Shown here in pieces: positions 19,662-28,478 of a DNA stretch of 64,000 nt. Under the pieces are notes generated by a model. The model was not told the origin of the DNA. It was given only the letters and a program-made list of their open reading frames with translations, and made no database searches. The position numbers were made by a program, and so were the translations under genes. The stretch covers positions 248,001-312,000 of the forward strand of contig JABBOV010000003.1 in assembly GCA_012927625.1 (NCBI GenBank). Reading direction: 5' to 3'. Each line of letters opens with the position of its first letter. Positions within the stretch are counted from its first letter, which is position 1. This stretch comes from Glaciimonas sp. Lineage in GTDB: Bacteria > Pseudomonadota > Gammaproteobacteria > Burkholderiales > Burkholderiaceae_D.

Positions 19662-20717
19662 ATGCGCGCCAACAACGCCGACAGTACGCTCACCAGCAAG
19701 ACCGACAGCGCGGCGGTGGATACTGCGGAACAGCATCTGCGCGATATTCTATCGTTTGCATTCGACCATGCACATCCGCAGTCGGCGCTGGTGGTATTTG
19801 ATACACGCTGCGATCTGGCGCTAGCGCTTACAGCGGCTTACCGGCGCTGTCTTCCGAACGCGACTTTCCTCGATTTCGATGAAGTTTCGCCACAGGCTGT
19901 GCTGGCGGCATTCACACTGCTCGCACCGTCCGACTTGGTGGTGCTGATTCAATCGACCAACTTCCGACTGGAGGCGTTTCGCATTCGGGTCGAACTATTC
20001 AAGCACGCGCTGAAGGTGATCGAGCATCCGCATTTGGCCCGCATGCGTGGGCCGGAAGTGCTCTATTACATTGATTCCCTGGCCTATGATCCCGCGTATT
20101 TCCGCGGCGTCGGCAATGTGCTGAAGGTGCTCATCGATCGTGCACAAGGCGGGGTAATCGACAGCGGCTGCGGCGCACGCCTGGTGTTCGCCTCCCGATT
20201 TGAATTGGCGAAACTGAATGTGGGCGATTACCGCCAAATGAAAAATATTGGCGGCCAGTTCCCGATCGGCGAAGTGTTCACTGAGGCGCGGGATCTTGAA
20301 GCAGTCAATGGTCAGGTGCGTATTTTTGTGTTTGGCGATACCGCGTTCATGGTCAACCAGCCGAAAACACCGATCACGCTGGTGGTCATCAAGGGGCAGG
20401 TGACGGATGTAATAGATTCCACCCCGGAATTCGAGCAGGTGTTGGCCAATATCCGTGCCGACGAAGGCGTAGTATGGCTGCGTGAACTGGGCTTTGGCAT
20501 GAATCGCGCTTTTTCAAAAGACCGAACGGTAAGCGATATCGGCACCTTCGAACGTATGTGTGGCATTCACCTGTCGCTTGGCGCTAAACACGGCAGCTAC
20601 GGCAAACCCAACTTCAAGCGCGGCGACGGCAGGCATCACGTTGACGTTTTTGCCGTGACCGAATCGGTCATGCTGGACAATAATGTGGTGTACCGCAACG
20701 GCGCGTGGCAAGTTTGA
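19662..20717 (+). CDS. M29-aminopeptidase-like metalloprotein
   Basis: A 351-residue protein resembling the C-terminal metal domain of thermophilic M29 aminopeptidases (AmpT/PepS). The candidate metal ligands occur in the family's order: E204 (PIGEVFTEA), E275 (RELGFGMN), H303 (GIHLSLG), Y313, and H326 with D328 (HHVDVF). GGQFPIGEVFT is the most diagnostic string. M29 enzymes are Co/Zn aminopeptidases, but related proteins such as NicX are iron dioxygenases, so the activity is open. The start at 19662 has AGGTAA four bases upstream; the frame extends 34 codons further without similarity, into the preceding gene. Confidence 0.7.
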   Translation: MRANNADSTLTSKTDSAAVDTAEQHLRDILSFAFDHAHPQSALVVFDTRCDLALALTAAYRRCLPNATFLDFDEVSPQAVLAAFTLLAPSDLVVLIQSTNFRLEAFRIRVELFKHALKVIEHPHLARMRGPEVLYYIDSLAYDPAYFRGVGNVLKVLIDRAQGGVIDSGCGARLVFASRFELAKLNVGDYRQMKNIGGQFPIGEVFTEARDLEAVNGQVRIFVFGDTAFMVNQPKTPITLVVIKGQVTDVIDSTPEFEQVLANIRADEGVVWLRELGFGMNRAFSKDRTVSDIGTFERMCGIHLSLGAKHGSYGKPNFKRGDGRHHVDVFAVTESVMLDNNVVYRNGAWQV

Positions 20718-20814
20718 TCTCATTTCCAAATCAAGTATTCGGCCTTGCGCGGCCATCAAGACGCATTGATTGGCTAAACCCTATAATCACGCCATATTCA
20801 CTTGAGATAACGCC

Positions 20815-21324
20815 ATGACACTTTCAATGTACTCCGCATCGATTCCCGTTTTCAAGCAAATGCTGAATAGCCTGCACGACTTGTTGATCAAGGCCGAAGC
20901 GTATGCAACAACCAAAAACATCACGCCGGACGCCTTGCTGCAGGCACGCTTGTTTCCCGACATGTTTCCGCTGCTACGCCAAGTGCAGATCGCAGCTGAT
21001 TTCGCGCGCGGCGTGTCGGCGCGCCTGGCAGATGCCGCAGTGCCGGCCTATGAAGAGTCCGAGAAGACGTTTTCCGACCTGCGGGGGCTGATTCGTAAAA
21101 CACTGGTTTTTCTGGATAGTCTGAGCGCGGCGCAATTTGATGGCAGCCAAGCGCGTGACATCGTTTTGCGCCCAGGCACACCGAAAGAGAAACAGTTGTC
21201 TGGTCAGTCGTATCTACTCCATTACGGGCTACCGCAATTCTTTTTTCACATCACCACGGCATACGCGATTTTGCGCCACAACGGCATAGAAATCGGTAAA
21301 AAAGACTATATGGGCGCTTATTAA
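20815..21324 (+). CDS. DUF1993 domain-containing protein
   Basis: A 169-residue protein of the DUF1993 family, which I recognise from SMYSASIPVFKQMLNSLHDLL at the start, the ARLFPDMFPLLRQVQIAADFARG segment, and the end LPQFFFHITTAYAILRHNGIEIGKKDYMG. The fold is a DinB-like four-helix bundle. No activity is known. The ATG lies 97 bases after the M29-like gene, so co-transcription is possible. The following lipoprotein gene starts 64 bases later. Confidence 0.8.
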   Translation: MTLSMYSASIPVFKQMLNSLHDLLIKAEAYATTKNITPDALLQARLFPDMFPLLRQVQIAADFARGVSARLADAAVPAYEESEKTFSDLRGLIRKTLVFLDSLSAAQFDGSQARDIVLRPGTPKEKQLSGQSYLLHYGLPQFFFHITTAYAILRHNGIEIGKKDYMGAY

Positions 21325-21388
21325 ACTACTATTGATAACATTTAGGAGGACATCCATTTATCATATTAATTTGAGGGAGAACTTACGC

Positions 21389-21988
21389 ATGCTCCAGTTG
21401 CATCGCCTGTTGCCGGCAATATTTTTTGTATTAATTGCCGGCATCTTATCGGCTTGCGGCACGCCATCCAAATCGGTGGTGTACCTGCATGAGGAATTCG
21501 ATTCGACTTCAACTTATTCGCGCAGCTTTGCGGAGCCAGCCGGCCAAACTTGCGAAGCGGCGCGACGCGCGCTACTTAGCCAGGGATACCTGATAAATCA
21601 AGCCAATAATGAACTTGTGGATGGACGCAAGAGCTTCCAGCCGAGCAGTGATAGTCACGTCCAGATCGTGTTTCGCATCGTCTGCGTAGCTGACGCTAGC
21701 GGCAAAGGCTCAACCGCCTTTGTCAGCGCACTGGAAGACCGTTACGCATTAAAGAAAAGCAATAACTCAGCTAGCTTGGGAGTAGGTGCTCTCGGTTCGA
21801 TTTCGCTACCGTTCTCATCCAGCGACGATTCGCTAGTCAAGGTCTCCAGCTTGACGATCCCAGCCGGCGAGTTCTATCAACGTTTTTTTGTGCTGGTAGA
21901 ACGCTACCTTAGAGCGGATTACGGCAACGCCACAGATGTAATTAAAGGCACGAGCACCGTCCCTCAGTCGCTATTGCAACGGAACTAG
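21389..21988 (+). CDS. DUF2242 lipoprotein
   Basis: A 199-residue predicted lipoprotein: a hydrophobic signal (residues 8-20) and the lipobox LSAC with C23 as the first mature residue. The mature part matches DUF2242 (EEFDSTSTYSRSF, CEAARRALLSQGY, VDGRKSFQPSSDSHVQIVFRIVC). A Ser/Gly-rich loop lies near residues 135-165. The family is common in Burkholderiales and of unknown function. The start is the ATG at 21389, with GGGAGA ten bases upstream. The residue after the lipobox Cys is Gly, so outer-membrane sorting by Lol is expected (lolA lies in this window). Confidence 0.8.
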   Translation: MLQLHRLLPAIFFVLIAGILSACGTPSKSVVYLHEEFDSTSTYSRSFAEPAGQTCEAARRALLSQGYLINQANNELVDGRKSFQPSSDSHVQIVFRIVCVADASGKGSTAFVSALEDRYALKKSNNSASLGVGALGSISLPFSSSDDSLVKVSSLTIPAGEFYQRFFVLVERYLRADYGNATDVIKGTSTVPQSLLQRN

Positions 21989-22092
21989 ATCCCCCCACTG
22001 TGTAGACATTACCATCTAGAATGCTGACTGCTGTGCGATTGATAGAAAGAGTTAGAATAGAAAAAATGTTACTTTAAAGAAAGAGATAAGCC

Positions 22093-22626
22093 ATGAGCAC
22101 GATATTTTCCAAGACCGAACAAGGCCAGGAAGAGATCAAAGCACGCTCTGGCAGTCTGACCCAGCACGTCCGACAAGTGCTGATTTTTGTTAATGGCAAA
22201 CGCGATACTGATGCATTGCGCAAAACGTTGCCTGCCGACGATCTGGAGAGCACGCTACAGATGCTGCACGAACAAGGCTATATTGAGGCTGTCGAAATGA
22301 TTGAAATCCACGACAGTGACCCTGTATCAGGCACGCCGCTTGTGCCAGCCGAAAAAGCACCAATACCAACAGGCTCCATCTTTCGCGACCTGCCGCCGAC
22401 ACCAAGCACAAAAGAGCTGGAGCTAGCACGTAATTTCATGATGAACACGCTAAAAAGTTTTACCGGCCCGTATGCAACGATTAGCCTAATCGAAAAAGTG
22501 GATGCGGCGCAGTCTCATACTGAAATGCGCGCGCAATTCAACTACTGGATCGATGCCATCATTAAAACCGGCCCTGGTAAGCAGCGCGCCGATGAGTTGC
22601 GCTGCGCCTTGCTGAAAATTATTTAA
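22093..22626 (+). CDS. Conserved hypothetical protein
   Basis: A 177-residue soluble protein. The N-terminal 65 residues (FSKTEQGQEEIKARSGSLTQ, VLIFVNGKRDTDAL, LHEQGYIE) have the shape of a small winged helix as seen in several betaproteobacterial unknowns. A Pro-rich linker (76-105) leads to a helical C-terminal part (RNFMMNTLKSFTGPYATISL). No catalytic motif is visible. It is a single gene facing the convergent cytochrome c peroxidase gene. I cannot assign a function. Confidence 0.65.
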   Translation: MSTIFSKTEQGQEEIKARSGSLTQHVRQVLIFVNGKRDTDALRKTLPADDLESTLQMLHEQGYIEAVEMIEIHDSDPVSGTPLVPAEKAPIPTGSIFRDLPPTPSTKELELARNFMMNTLKSFTGPYATISLIEKVDAAQSHTEMRAQFNYWIDAIIKTGPGKQRADELRCALLKII

Positions 22627-22742
22627 GTTTCGGGTAATTTTGTTTCGCGGCCGAATGCGTTCAGGCGTTATCAGGCACAGGCATGCCTTGACACTTGGCA
22701 CAGCGTTTCCAAATCCGCGCACGGTGGAGCCTGCGGGATAGG

Positions 22743-23744
22743 TCACTCAAAAGGTCTAGGCCGCGGCGTACTATCGCCGGACGGCGGCAGAATCGGCAGC
22801 ATGATCTTCGGCTGATCCCCGGTCAGCGTCTTCAAAAACCCCACCAGTTTGGCATTTTCGTCGGCGCTAAATTTTCGACCCAACTGCAAACGCCCCATAG
22901 TATCCACAGCCTGCGTCAATGTGGCGGCTTCGCCGTCATGAAAATAAGGATAGGTCAACTCGACATTGCGCAGTGTCGGCACCTTGAAGTTGAAGCGATC
23001 AGCGTCCTTGCCCGTCACCGCCCAGCGGCCCTCAGACTTGCTGGTGGCCTTATACGGCTCGACGACACCCATCTTCTGGAAAGAGTTGCCGCCCACTGCT
23101 GGCCCGTTGTGGCATCCAGTGCAACCACTCGACTTGAACAATTGGTAACCCGCAAGCTCATCTTTTTTCAGTGCATTCTGGTCGCCCTTGAGCCACTGGT
23201 CGAAACGGGAGTTCGGCGTATTCAGGGTTTCTTCAAATGCAGCGATCGCCTGGGTTACCTGGTCGATGTTAATCGTATCCTTATTGAACACTTTTTCGAA
23301 CTCGGCACGATAGGCTGGAATGGATAACAACATGCCAATCGCCAGTTCATGCGTTAAAGCCATCTCGCCGGGGTTGGCAATCGGACCGCCTGCCTGTTCT
23401 TTCAGATCTTTGGCCCTACCGTCCCAAAACTGCGCCAGATTCATACTCGAATTTAGTACTGTAGGAGAATTGATCGGGCCCTTTTGCCAATTGTGACCGA
23501 TTGAGGTCTTGATGTTATCGGTGCCACCCATACTGAGGTTGTGGCAACTGTTGCACGAAATGACACCGGACTTCGAAAGCCGGGGCTCAAAAAAAAGCTT
23601 CTTACCAAGTTCAACCATCGCTGGATTAACGATTTTAACCGCTGGGATGGGCTGAATCGGTTCCTTGTCTGCTGCGTGGACACCGCCAATCGCCGCCAAC
23701 CAGCTTATCACCGCAATCGTGATAGGTACAATTCTGGTACGCAT
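22743..23744 (-). CDS. Dihaem cytochrome c peroxidase
   Basis: A 333-residue periplasmic protein with a signal peptide (MRTRIVPITIAVISWLAAIGGVHA, cut after residue 24). Two c-type haem sites are present: C64-N-S-C67-H68 and C208-T-G-C211-H212, plus the region IGHNWQKGPINSPTVLNSS and PYFHDGEAATL typical of bacterial CcpA/MauG-type peroxidases. It reduces H2O2 in the periplasm with electrons from cytochrome c. I start it at the ATG at 23744, because AGGAG is six bases upstream; an ATG 15 bases earlier would only lengthen the signal. It is monocistronic. Confidence 0.92.
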   Translation of the reverse strand: MRTRIVPITIAVISWLAAIGGVHAADKEPIQPIPAVKIVNPAMVELGKKLFFEPRLSKSGVISCNSCHNLSMGGTDNIKTSIGHNWQKGPINSPTVLNSSMNLAQFWDGRAKDLKEQAGGPIANPGEMALTHELAIGMLLSIPAYRAEFEKVFNKDTINIDQVTQAIAAFEETLNTPNSRFDQWLKGDQNALKKDELAGYQLFKSSGCTGCHNGPAVGGNSFQKMGVVEPYKATSKSEGRWAVTGKDADRFNFKVPTLRNVELTYPYFHDGEAATLTQAVDTMGRLQLGRKFSADENAKLVGFLKTLTGDQPKIMLPILPPSGDSTPRPRPFE

Positions 23745-23953
23745 AACTACTCCTGCCATGACACGCTCTCTTATTCAAGGCAACAATGCGTCAAGTTTAA
23801 GAGGTCAACCTATTTGTAAAGCACACAGTATTTTGTCAGCCCCGGCAGTAATTCCGATGTGGTGAACACCAGCTCATATCCACATCTTTGTGCTTGAAAC
23901 TACGCCAGAACTGACGCAAAAAAATCCGCGTTTAGTCTAATTTGATAATCGCA

Positions 23954-24565
23954 TTAGAAACGGTAACCGACGCCAACGCCGACCAGCCACGGATCGATTT
24001 TCACTGTACCAAGCTTGGTGCCGCCGGCAGTGCTGAGATCACTACGAATCTGCACTTTTTTCACGTCCAGATTGAGCGACCAGTTTTTATCCAGCTTGTA
24101 GTCCACGCCCGCTTGCAGTGCGAAACCGAAGCTGTCTTTTTCCAACGTTAAGCCGCCCGGCAGATCAACGTTCGAGACACGTGTGTAATTGACGCCAGCA
24201 CCCAGATATGGGCTGAATTGTGCGTCCGGTAAGAAGTGGTATTGCAGCGAAAGTGTCGGTGGCAAGTGTTTTAGAGTGCCAATATTGGTACCATTCAAAG
24301 ACACATCGTGTTTTTGCGGGTAAGTCAGAATCAGTTCGGCAGCCCAGTTCGGCGTGACGAAGTAAGAGATATCGACTTCAGGAATGTTCTTGTTGCTGAC
24401 ATGAACGCTGTCTGCTCCAAGCGCACCAGTTGTATCGAATTTATTTGCAGTGTCGATGTGCACCACACGTGCGCGCACCAGCCAAGGACTTTGTTGCGCC
24501 ATTGCTGGAACAGCTACAGCACCGAGTGCAGCCAATGCAAGGATCAGAGAGGATGTTTTTTTCAC
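23954..24565 (-). CDS. ompW: OmpW family outer membrane protein
   Basis: A 203-residue protein with a signal peptide ending AMA (residue 23) and the eight-strand OmpW barrel pattern; it has NIPEVDISYFVTPNWAAELI, LPPTLSLQYHF and the terminal YRF with C-terminal Phe used by the BAM machinery. OmpW forms narrow hydrophobic channels and in enterobacteria responds to oxygen supply. A near-perfect FNR-type site lies 60-73 bases upstream of the ATG, consistent with control by low oxygen. Single gene, divergent from the antiporter. Confidence 0.9.
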   Translation of the reverse strand: MKKTSSLILALAALGAVAVPAMAQQSPWLVRARVVHIDTANKFDTTGALGADSVHVSNKNIPEVDISYFVTPNWAAELILTYPQKHDVSLNGTNIGTLKHLPPTLSLQYHFLPDAQFSPYLGAGVNYTRVSNVDLPGGLTLEKDSFGFALQAGVDYKLDKNWSLNLDVKKVQIRSDLSTAGGTKLGTVKIDPWLVGVGVGYRF

Positions 24566-24624
24566 GTTAATACCTTAAAATTTGTAGGTGAATCAGTATA
24601 AACATGCCGCAATACAGCATCCAT

Positions 24625-24638
24625 TTGACATATATCAA
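24625..24638. promoter_or_regulatory. FNR/ANR-type binding site upstream of ompW
   Basis: TTGAC-ATAT-ATCAA matches the FNR consensus TTGAT-N4-ATCAA at nine of ten positions. Its centre is about 66 bases upstream of the ompW ATG, which would put it near minus 41.5 of a start site around 24590, the usual place for activation. Confidence 0.6.
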
Positions 24639-24671
24639 TATTTTAAAAATATTTGTCTGGCGGCAGATCTG

Positions 24672-24780
24672 CAGTGTGTATTTCTTAAAATATATACATA
24701 TACATGTATTTTTAAATTAACTTTATTTAATTGCGCGGAATAGCATTTTTATGCATATACTCCGCGTAATTTATAAAATG
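24672..24780 (+). repeat. Dispersed intergenic element, copy E
   Basis: The left arm is GTATTTTTAAATTAA (24706-24720). The core folds as GCGGA(A)TA-GCAT-TTTT-ATGC-A-TA(C)TCCGC (24734-24763), a long stem with one A/C mismatch and one bulge. It lies upstream of the antiporter gene. Confidence 0.6.
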
Positions 24781-24887
24781 AAAATAATTTAAGCGAATCC
24801 AATCTCAAAGTTGATCAGATGCGGTTGCTGTGGTCGTGTCGCAACATAAAATCGAGTCCTGTCTTAACCTCCCTTCAACAAGATCAC

Positions 24888-26639
24888 ATGGAAGAACAAC
24901 ACGCTTTACCTTTTCTGCGCGAAACACTGCTGTTTCTAGCTCTGGCCGGGATTCTGATCCCGCTGCTGCAACGCTGGCGCGTTAATCAAATTTTGGGCTT
25001 TCTGGCCATCGGCGTACTGGTCGGCCCGTTTGGACTCGGGCTCTGGGCCGCTGACGTGCCCTGGCTGGCGTATTTCACTTTTCCGCGCCGGGCAGGCGTG
25101 GCGGCACTAGCCGAATTGGGAGTGCTATTCTTGATGTTCATGATCGGACTAGAACTGTCGGCGGCGCGTCTTTGGGAGTTGCGGCACTGGGTCTTTGGCG
25201 CCGGCACAGCGCAAGTCTGCATCAGTGCGCTTGCACTCGGAGGCATTGTTTATCTGTTCGGCAACGAGCTCAACACTGCAGTGGTGCTGGGCTTGGTGCT
25301 GGCCCTGTCGTCGACTGCGGTAGTAATGCAATTAATGACCGAACAACACACGCTGGGCACGCCGCTGGGGCAATCGGCTTTTTCCATCCTGATGATGCAG
25401 GACTTATTTGTGGTTCCATTGCTGATCCTGATCGGCGTCCTGGCCAAGGGCCAAACTGACGGCCTGTTTGTGCTGACTGGTCTGACATTGCTGAAATCCA
25501 TCGGCGTGATTGTGCTGATTTACCTGCTAGGCCGGCGCGTAATCCGGCCCTTGTTCAGCTCTTTCGCCAAGCAGGGCCGACCCGACGTGTTCATGGCACT
25601 CACTCTATTGAGCACTTTAGGAATTGCCGGCCTGACTGCCGTGGCAGGATTATCAATGGCCTTGGGGGCATTTCTGGCCGGCTTGCTGCTGGCAGAGACT
25701 GAGTTCAAGCACGAGGTCGAAGTGACAATCGAGCCTTTCAAGGGCTTGCTGATGGGACTATTCTTCATGTCGGTCGGGCTCGGCATTGATCTGCGGGAGA
25801 TCGCCCATGCGCCGCTCTGGCTGCCGCTGTCGCTACTCGGTTTATTTGCCGTCAAGGCGTTGGTATTGGCCGTATTACTGAAAATAGGCGGCTTCCAATG
25901 GGGCCGGGCGCTAGAGGGTGGCTTACTGCTCGGGCAAGGTGGCGAATTTGCCTTTATTGTGGTCGGCTACGCCATGACGACCAAACTGATCGCGCCGGCG
26001 CTGGGCCAGTTCGTCATGCTTGTGGTCGGCCTGAGCCTGTTTGCCACGCCGCTGGCGGCCAAGGCGGGACGATTGTTCGGCGATTGGTGGGAAGCGCATC
26101 ATTGCGAGCCGGTTGGCAGCCTGAACAGCAACATGCCAGAGGCCACTGCCGGACTAGTGATCATTGCCGGATTCGGCCGCGTAGGCCAATTGCTGGGACA
26201 AATCCTGGATACACAAGGAATCCATTTCATCGCGCTGGAAAACAATGCGCGACTAGTGGCAGAATTGCGCCCGCAGGGCGTGCCAATCTATTTTGGTGAC
26301 GCCGCGCGCGCCGAACTATTACACAAGGTACACGCCGATCAGGCCGCTGCGATTGTGTTGACGATGGATCATCCCGCCTCGGCCTTGCATGCGGTCAGAG
26401 CCCTTCGGCGCGAATATCCGCAGCTACCGATTTTTGCGCGCTCGCGAGATGAAAATCATGCACGAACGCTCAAGAAAGCCGGCGCCACCATCGTTATCCC
26501 CGAGACGCTGGAATCAAGCTTGCAACTCTCCGCCTTCGTGCTGCAAACACTAGGCGTTGCGGAGGGTGCCGCAATGCAAGTAATCCAGGACGAACGCGAG
26601 CGGCGCATTGCTGCCTTGCAAGTTGGTAGTGCCAATTAA
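24888..26639 (+). CDS. Kef-type K+/H+ antiporter (CPA2) with TrkA-N domain
   Basis: A 583-residue protein: about 12 transmembrane helices (residues 10-390) of the cation:proton antiporter-2 family, then a cytoplasmic Rossmann domain with GFGRVGQLLGQIL (about 427-440) that in KefB/KefC binds NAD(H) and glutathione adducts. Conserved parts are QILGFLAIGVLVGPFGLGL, FMIGLELS and SSTAVVMQLM. Such proteins release K+ in exchange for protons, for example during electrophile stress. The start at 24888 is chosen because the first helix begins a few residues later. It is shorter than KefC (620) at the C-terminus. Confidence 0.9.
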   Translation: MEEQHALPFLRETLLFLALAGILIPLLQRWRVNQILGFLAIGVLVGPFGLGLWAADVPWLAYFTFPRRAGVAALAELGVLFLMFMIGLELSAARLWELRHWVFGAGTAQVCISALALGGIVYLFGNELNTAVVLGLVLALSSTAVVMQLMTEQHTLGTPLGQSAFSILMMQDLFVVPLLILIGVLAKGQTDGLFVLTGLTLLKSIGVIVLIYLLGRRVIRPLFSSFAKQGRPDVFMALTLLSTLGIAGLTAVAGLSMALGAFLAGLLLAETEFKHEVEVTIEPFKGLLMGLFFMSVGLGIDLREIAHAPLWLPLSLLGLFAVKALVLAVLLKIGGFQWGRALEGGLLLGQGGEFAFIVVGYAMTTKLIAPALGQFVMLVVGLSLFATPLAAKAGRLFGDWWEAHHCEPVGSLNSNMPEATAGLVIIAGFGRVGQLLGQILDTQGIHFIALENNARLVAELRPQGVPIYFGDAARAELLHKVHADQAAAIVLTMDHPASALHAVRALRREYPQLPIFARSRDENHARTLKKAGATIVIPETLESSLQLSAFVLQTLGVAEGAAMQVIQDERERRIAALQVGSAN

Positions 26640-26688
26640 GGTTAAATAAGTTCAAATAAACCGGAATGAGCATCAGCAGTACCGGCGC

Positions 26689-27300
26689 CTACTTGTTTAT
26701 CCAGGCCAGTACTTCGCGCCACTGCGCCAGATCCTTGGCTACCCGTGCCGGCGCCAGATCCCATAAGGTGGAGCCTTGCGCTGCCATTTGCACGTAATTT
26801 TGCGTATCGCGCAACATCCCGATTACAGGCAAATCCAATTGACCAACATAAGCTGCGAGCTGCTCAGCCGAGTGGCTGCGGGCGTTGACACGCATGCCAA
26901 GCACGCCGACGCCAAACTTGCCCTTGCGTTTGGCCAGCAACTTCAGGAATTTCTGCGTCGCCAGAATATCGAACATCGAAGGCTGCAGCGGCACTATGAC
27001 TTTATCGGCAATCTTGAGTACTGCGGCAAGCTGCCTGCCCTCTAGCCCAGCCGGGGTGTCGAGCACGATATGAGTGCTTCCCTTGGGCGGCCTGACCACT
27101 TGGCAGTCTTTCAAATTCCAAGGGCTGATCTGCGCCAGAGCGGCGGGGCGCAGTCCGAGCCAGGCTCGCGACGATTGCTGCAAGTCGATGTCGCCCAGCA
27201 TGACATGCTTGCCTTGTGCAGCGTAATATCCTGCTAGATTGGTGGCAAAGGTACTTTTTCCAACCCCGCCTTTGGGATTGGCAATGACGATAACTGGCAT
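26689..27300 (-). CDS. Orphan ParA-family ATPase
   Basis: A 203-residue deviant Walker ATPase: KGGVGKST at residues 10-17, the D of LGDIDLQQSS (switch I) and LDTPAG (Walker B). The chain is short, lacking the N-terminal DNA-binding region of plasmid ParA, and resembles chromosomal orphan ParA/MinD-like proteins that position cellular cargo. No parB or parS-like gene lies beside it; its neighbours are an antiporter and an unknown gene. The cargo is not known. Confidence 0.85.
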   Translation of the reverse strand: MPVIVIANPKGGVGKSTFATNLAGYYAAQGKHVMLGDIDLQQSSRAWLGLRPAALAQISPWNLKDCQVVRPPKGSTHIVLDTPAGLEGRQLAAVLKIADKVIVPLQPSMFDILATQKFLKLLAKRKGKFGVGVLGMRVNARSHSAEQLAAYVGQLDLPVIGMLRDTQNYVQMAAQGSTLWDLAPARVAKDLAQWREVLAWINK

Positions 27301-27456
27301 ATATTCTTTCTGTAAATTTTGAGCTTGGAGCTTACGAAGGAATTCCCGAACCTCAGGCTACCTTGAATAGACGTAATTTTCAATCAACTGAACTTCAGGA
27401 AAGCACGCTCTTGGCCGATAGTGTCAACAATTGCCGCTTCTCCGCAGATAACACCG

Positions 27457-27945
27457 ATGAAAAAAAAATCTTATTATTCCCACCTCTTGCTCGATGATGC
27501 CATCAAGGAAAAAGTCCTGACCATCATGCTGTTCGGCAATAACCGGGCGCAATCGACGGGCTATTTCCGCGTCACATTGGGCCTGTACTATTTATCGAAA
27601 ATCATGGTTGAGGAAGAGTTGGATTTCAAGGTGATCGACTGCGAATTCAACCGCTTCATTTACCGCACATTAGGCGGCGGCCACAGCATCACCAGCATTC
27701 TGCAATACATGAGCAGCCAGCAAGTTTTGCTGGTGCTGAACTCGGCCTCTTTCATTTCCACCTTTCTAAATTATTTTTCTGAAATTCCGTTTCGGAATAT
27801 CCCGATACTGCTGTCGATCAATTTGTCGGTATCAAAAAAAATCTCCGGCCTGGCCACCAACGGTCCGGTGCAGGACTGGATTTTGCGTCAGGAATGCGTG
27901 GCGCAACAAGCCCGTGAAACGCAACTCCCACCAATTACAAACTGA
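27457..27945 (+). CDS. Hypothetical protein
   Basis: A protein of about 162 residues that I do not recognise. It starts MKKKSYYSHLLLDDAIKEKV and has a central part rich in hydrophobic residues (QVLLVLNSASFISTFLNYF, NIPILLSINLSV). There is no signal peptide or cysteine motif. An in-frame GTG at 27421 would add 12 residues. Codon use looks like that of neighbouring genes. It lies divergent from the orphan ParA and upstream of the HTH gene, but 162 bases separate it from the latter. Confidence 0.55.
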   Translation: MKKKSYYSHLLLDDAIKEKVLTIMLFGNNRAQSTGYFRVTLGLYYLSKIMVEEELDFKVIDCEFNRFIYRTLGGGHSITSILQYMSSQQVLLVLNSASFISTFLNYFSEIPFRNIPILLSINLSVSKKISGLATNGPVQDWILRQECVAQQARETQLPPITN

Positions 27946-28107
27946 TACGGGCTGCTGCCTCCATCTCGTATTTCCTGCAAAAACGCTCCCAAAAACTTAA
28001 GCTAGGATAAGTACAAATTTCCGGCTTCCGCGCAAACTATTCACTCGTTAGCTCTGGCCGATGGCCATCGATCGGCCGGAGCCATGCAAGGAACAACCGG
28101 AGAAGTC

Positions 28108-28395
28108 ATGAAAGAATTGTTAAGCTCACCACGAGTAATTGCCTTGGCCACTCGCGGCATCCCGCCCGAAGAAGCGGCAGTACTGGACATGCGCGCCGAC
28201 CTGATGGCAAAACTGCGACGGATTATTTCCCAACATGGATGGACCCAACAACAAGCCTCGGGTCATCTGGGCATTAGCCAGTCACGCGTGTCGGACCTGG
28301 TGCGCGGTAAATGCGACAAGTTCAGACTCGATATGCTTATCAAACTGGCCGCACGCGTCGGCCAAAAATTACATTTGGTGCTGGAAGCAGCCTGA
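28108..28395 (+). CDS. XRE-family helix-turn-helix protein (HigA-like)
   Basis: A 95-residue DNA-binding protein. The HTH is clear: LRRIISQHGWTQQQASGHLG, then ISQSRVSDLVRG. The C-terminal FRLDMLIKLAARVGQKLHLVL is typical of predicted XRE-type regulators and HigA-like antitoxins. No RelE/HigB toxin gene is adjacent, so it is either a solo antitoxin or an ordinary repressor. I start it at 28108 because GGAG lies six bases upstream; an in-frame ATG is present at 28084. Confidence 0.75.
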   Translation: MKELLSSPRVIALATRGIPPEEAAVLDMRADLMAKLRRIISQHGWTQQQASGHLGISQSRVSDLVRGKCDKFRLDMLIKLAARVGQKLHLVLEAA

Positions 28396-28478
28396 TTATC
28401 CCCGATAGGCCTAGCCACTGAACGGGTTGCAACGGCTGCGGTCACAAATAGAACAACCCACATCGATAGGAGTTCGTA

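Larger units (their letters stand above)
24566..24887. other. Divergent promoter region between ompW and the Kef-type antiporter
   Basis: 322 bases without a gene. The ompW-proximal part holds the FNR-type site, and the rest is taken up by repeat copy E. An in-frame ATG at 24819 could extend the antiporter by 23 residues, but the product then has no similarity to the family. Confidence 0.6.
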
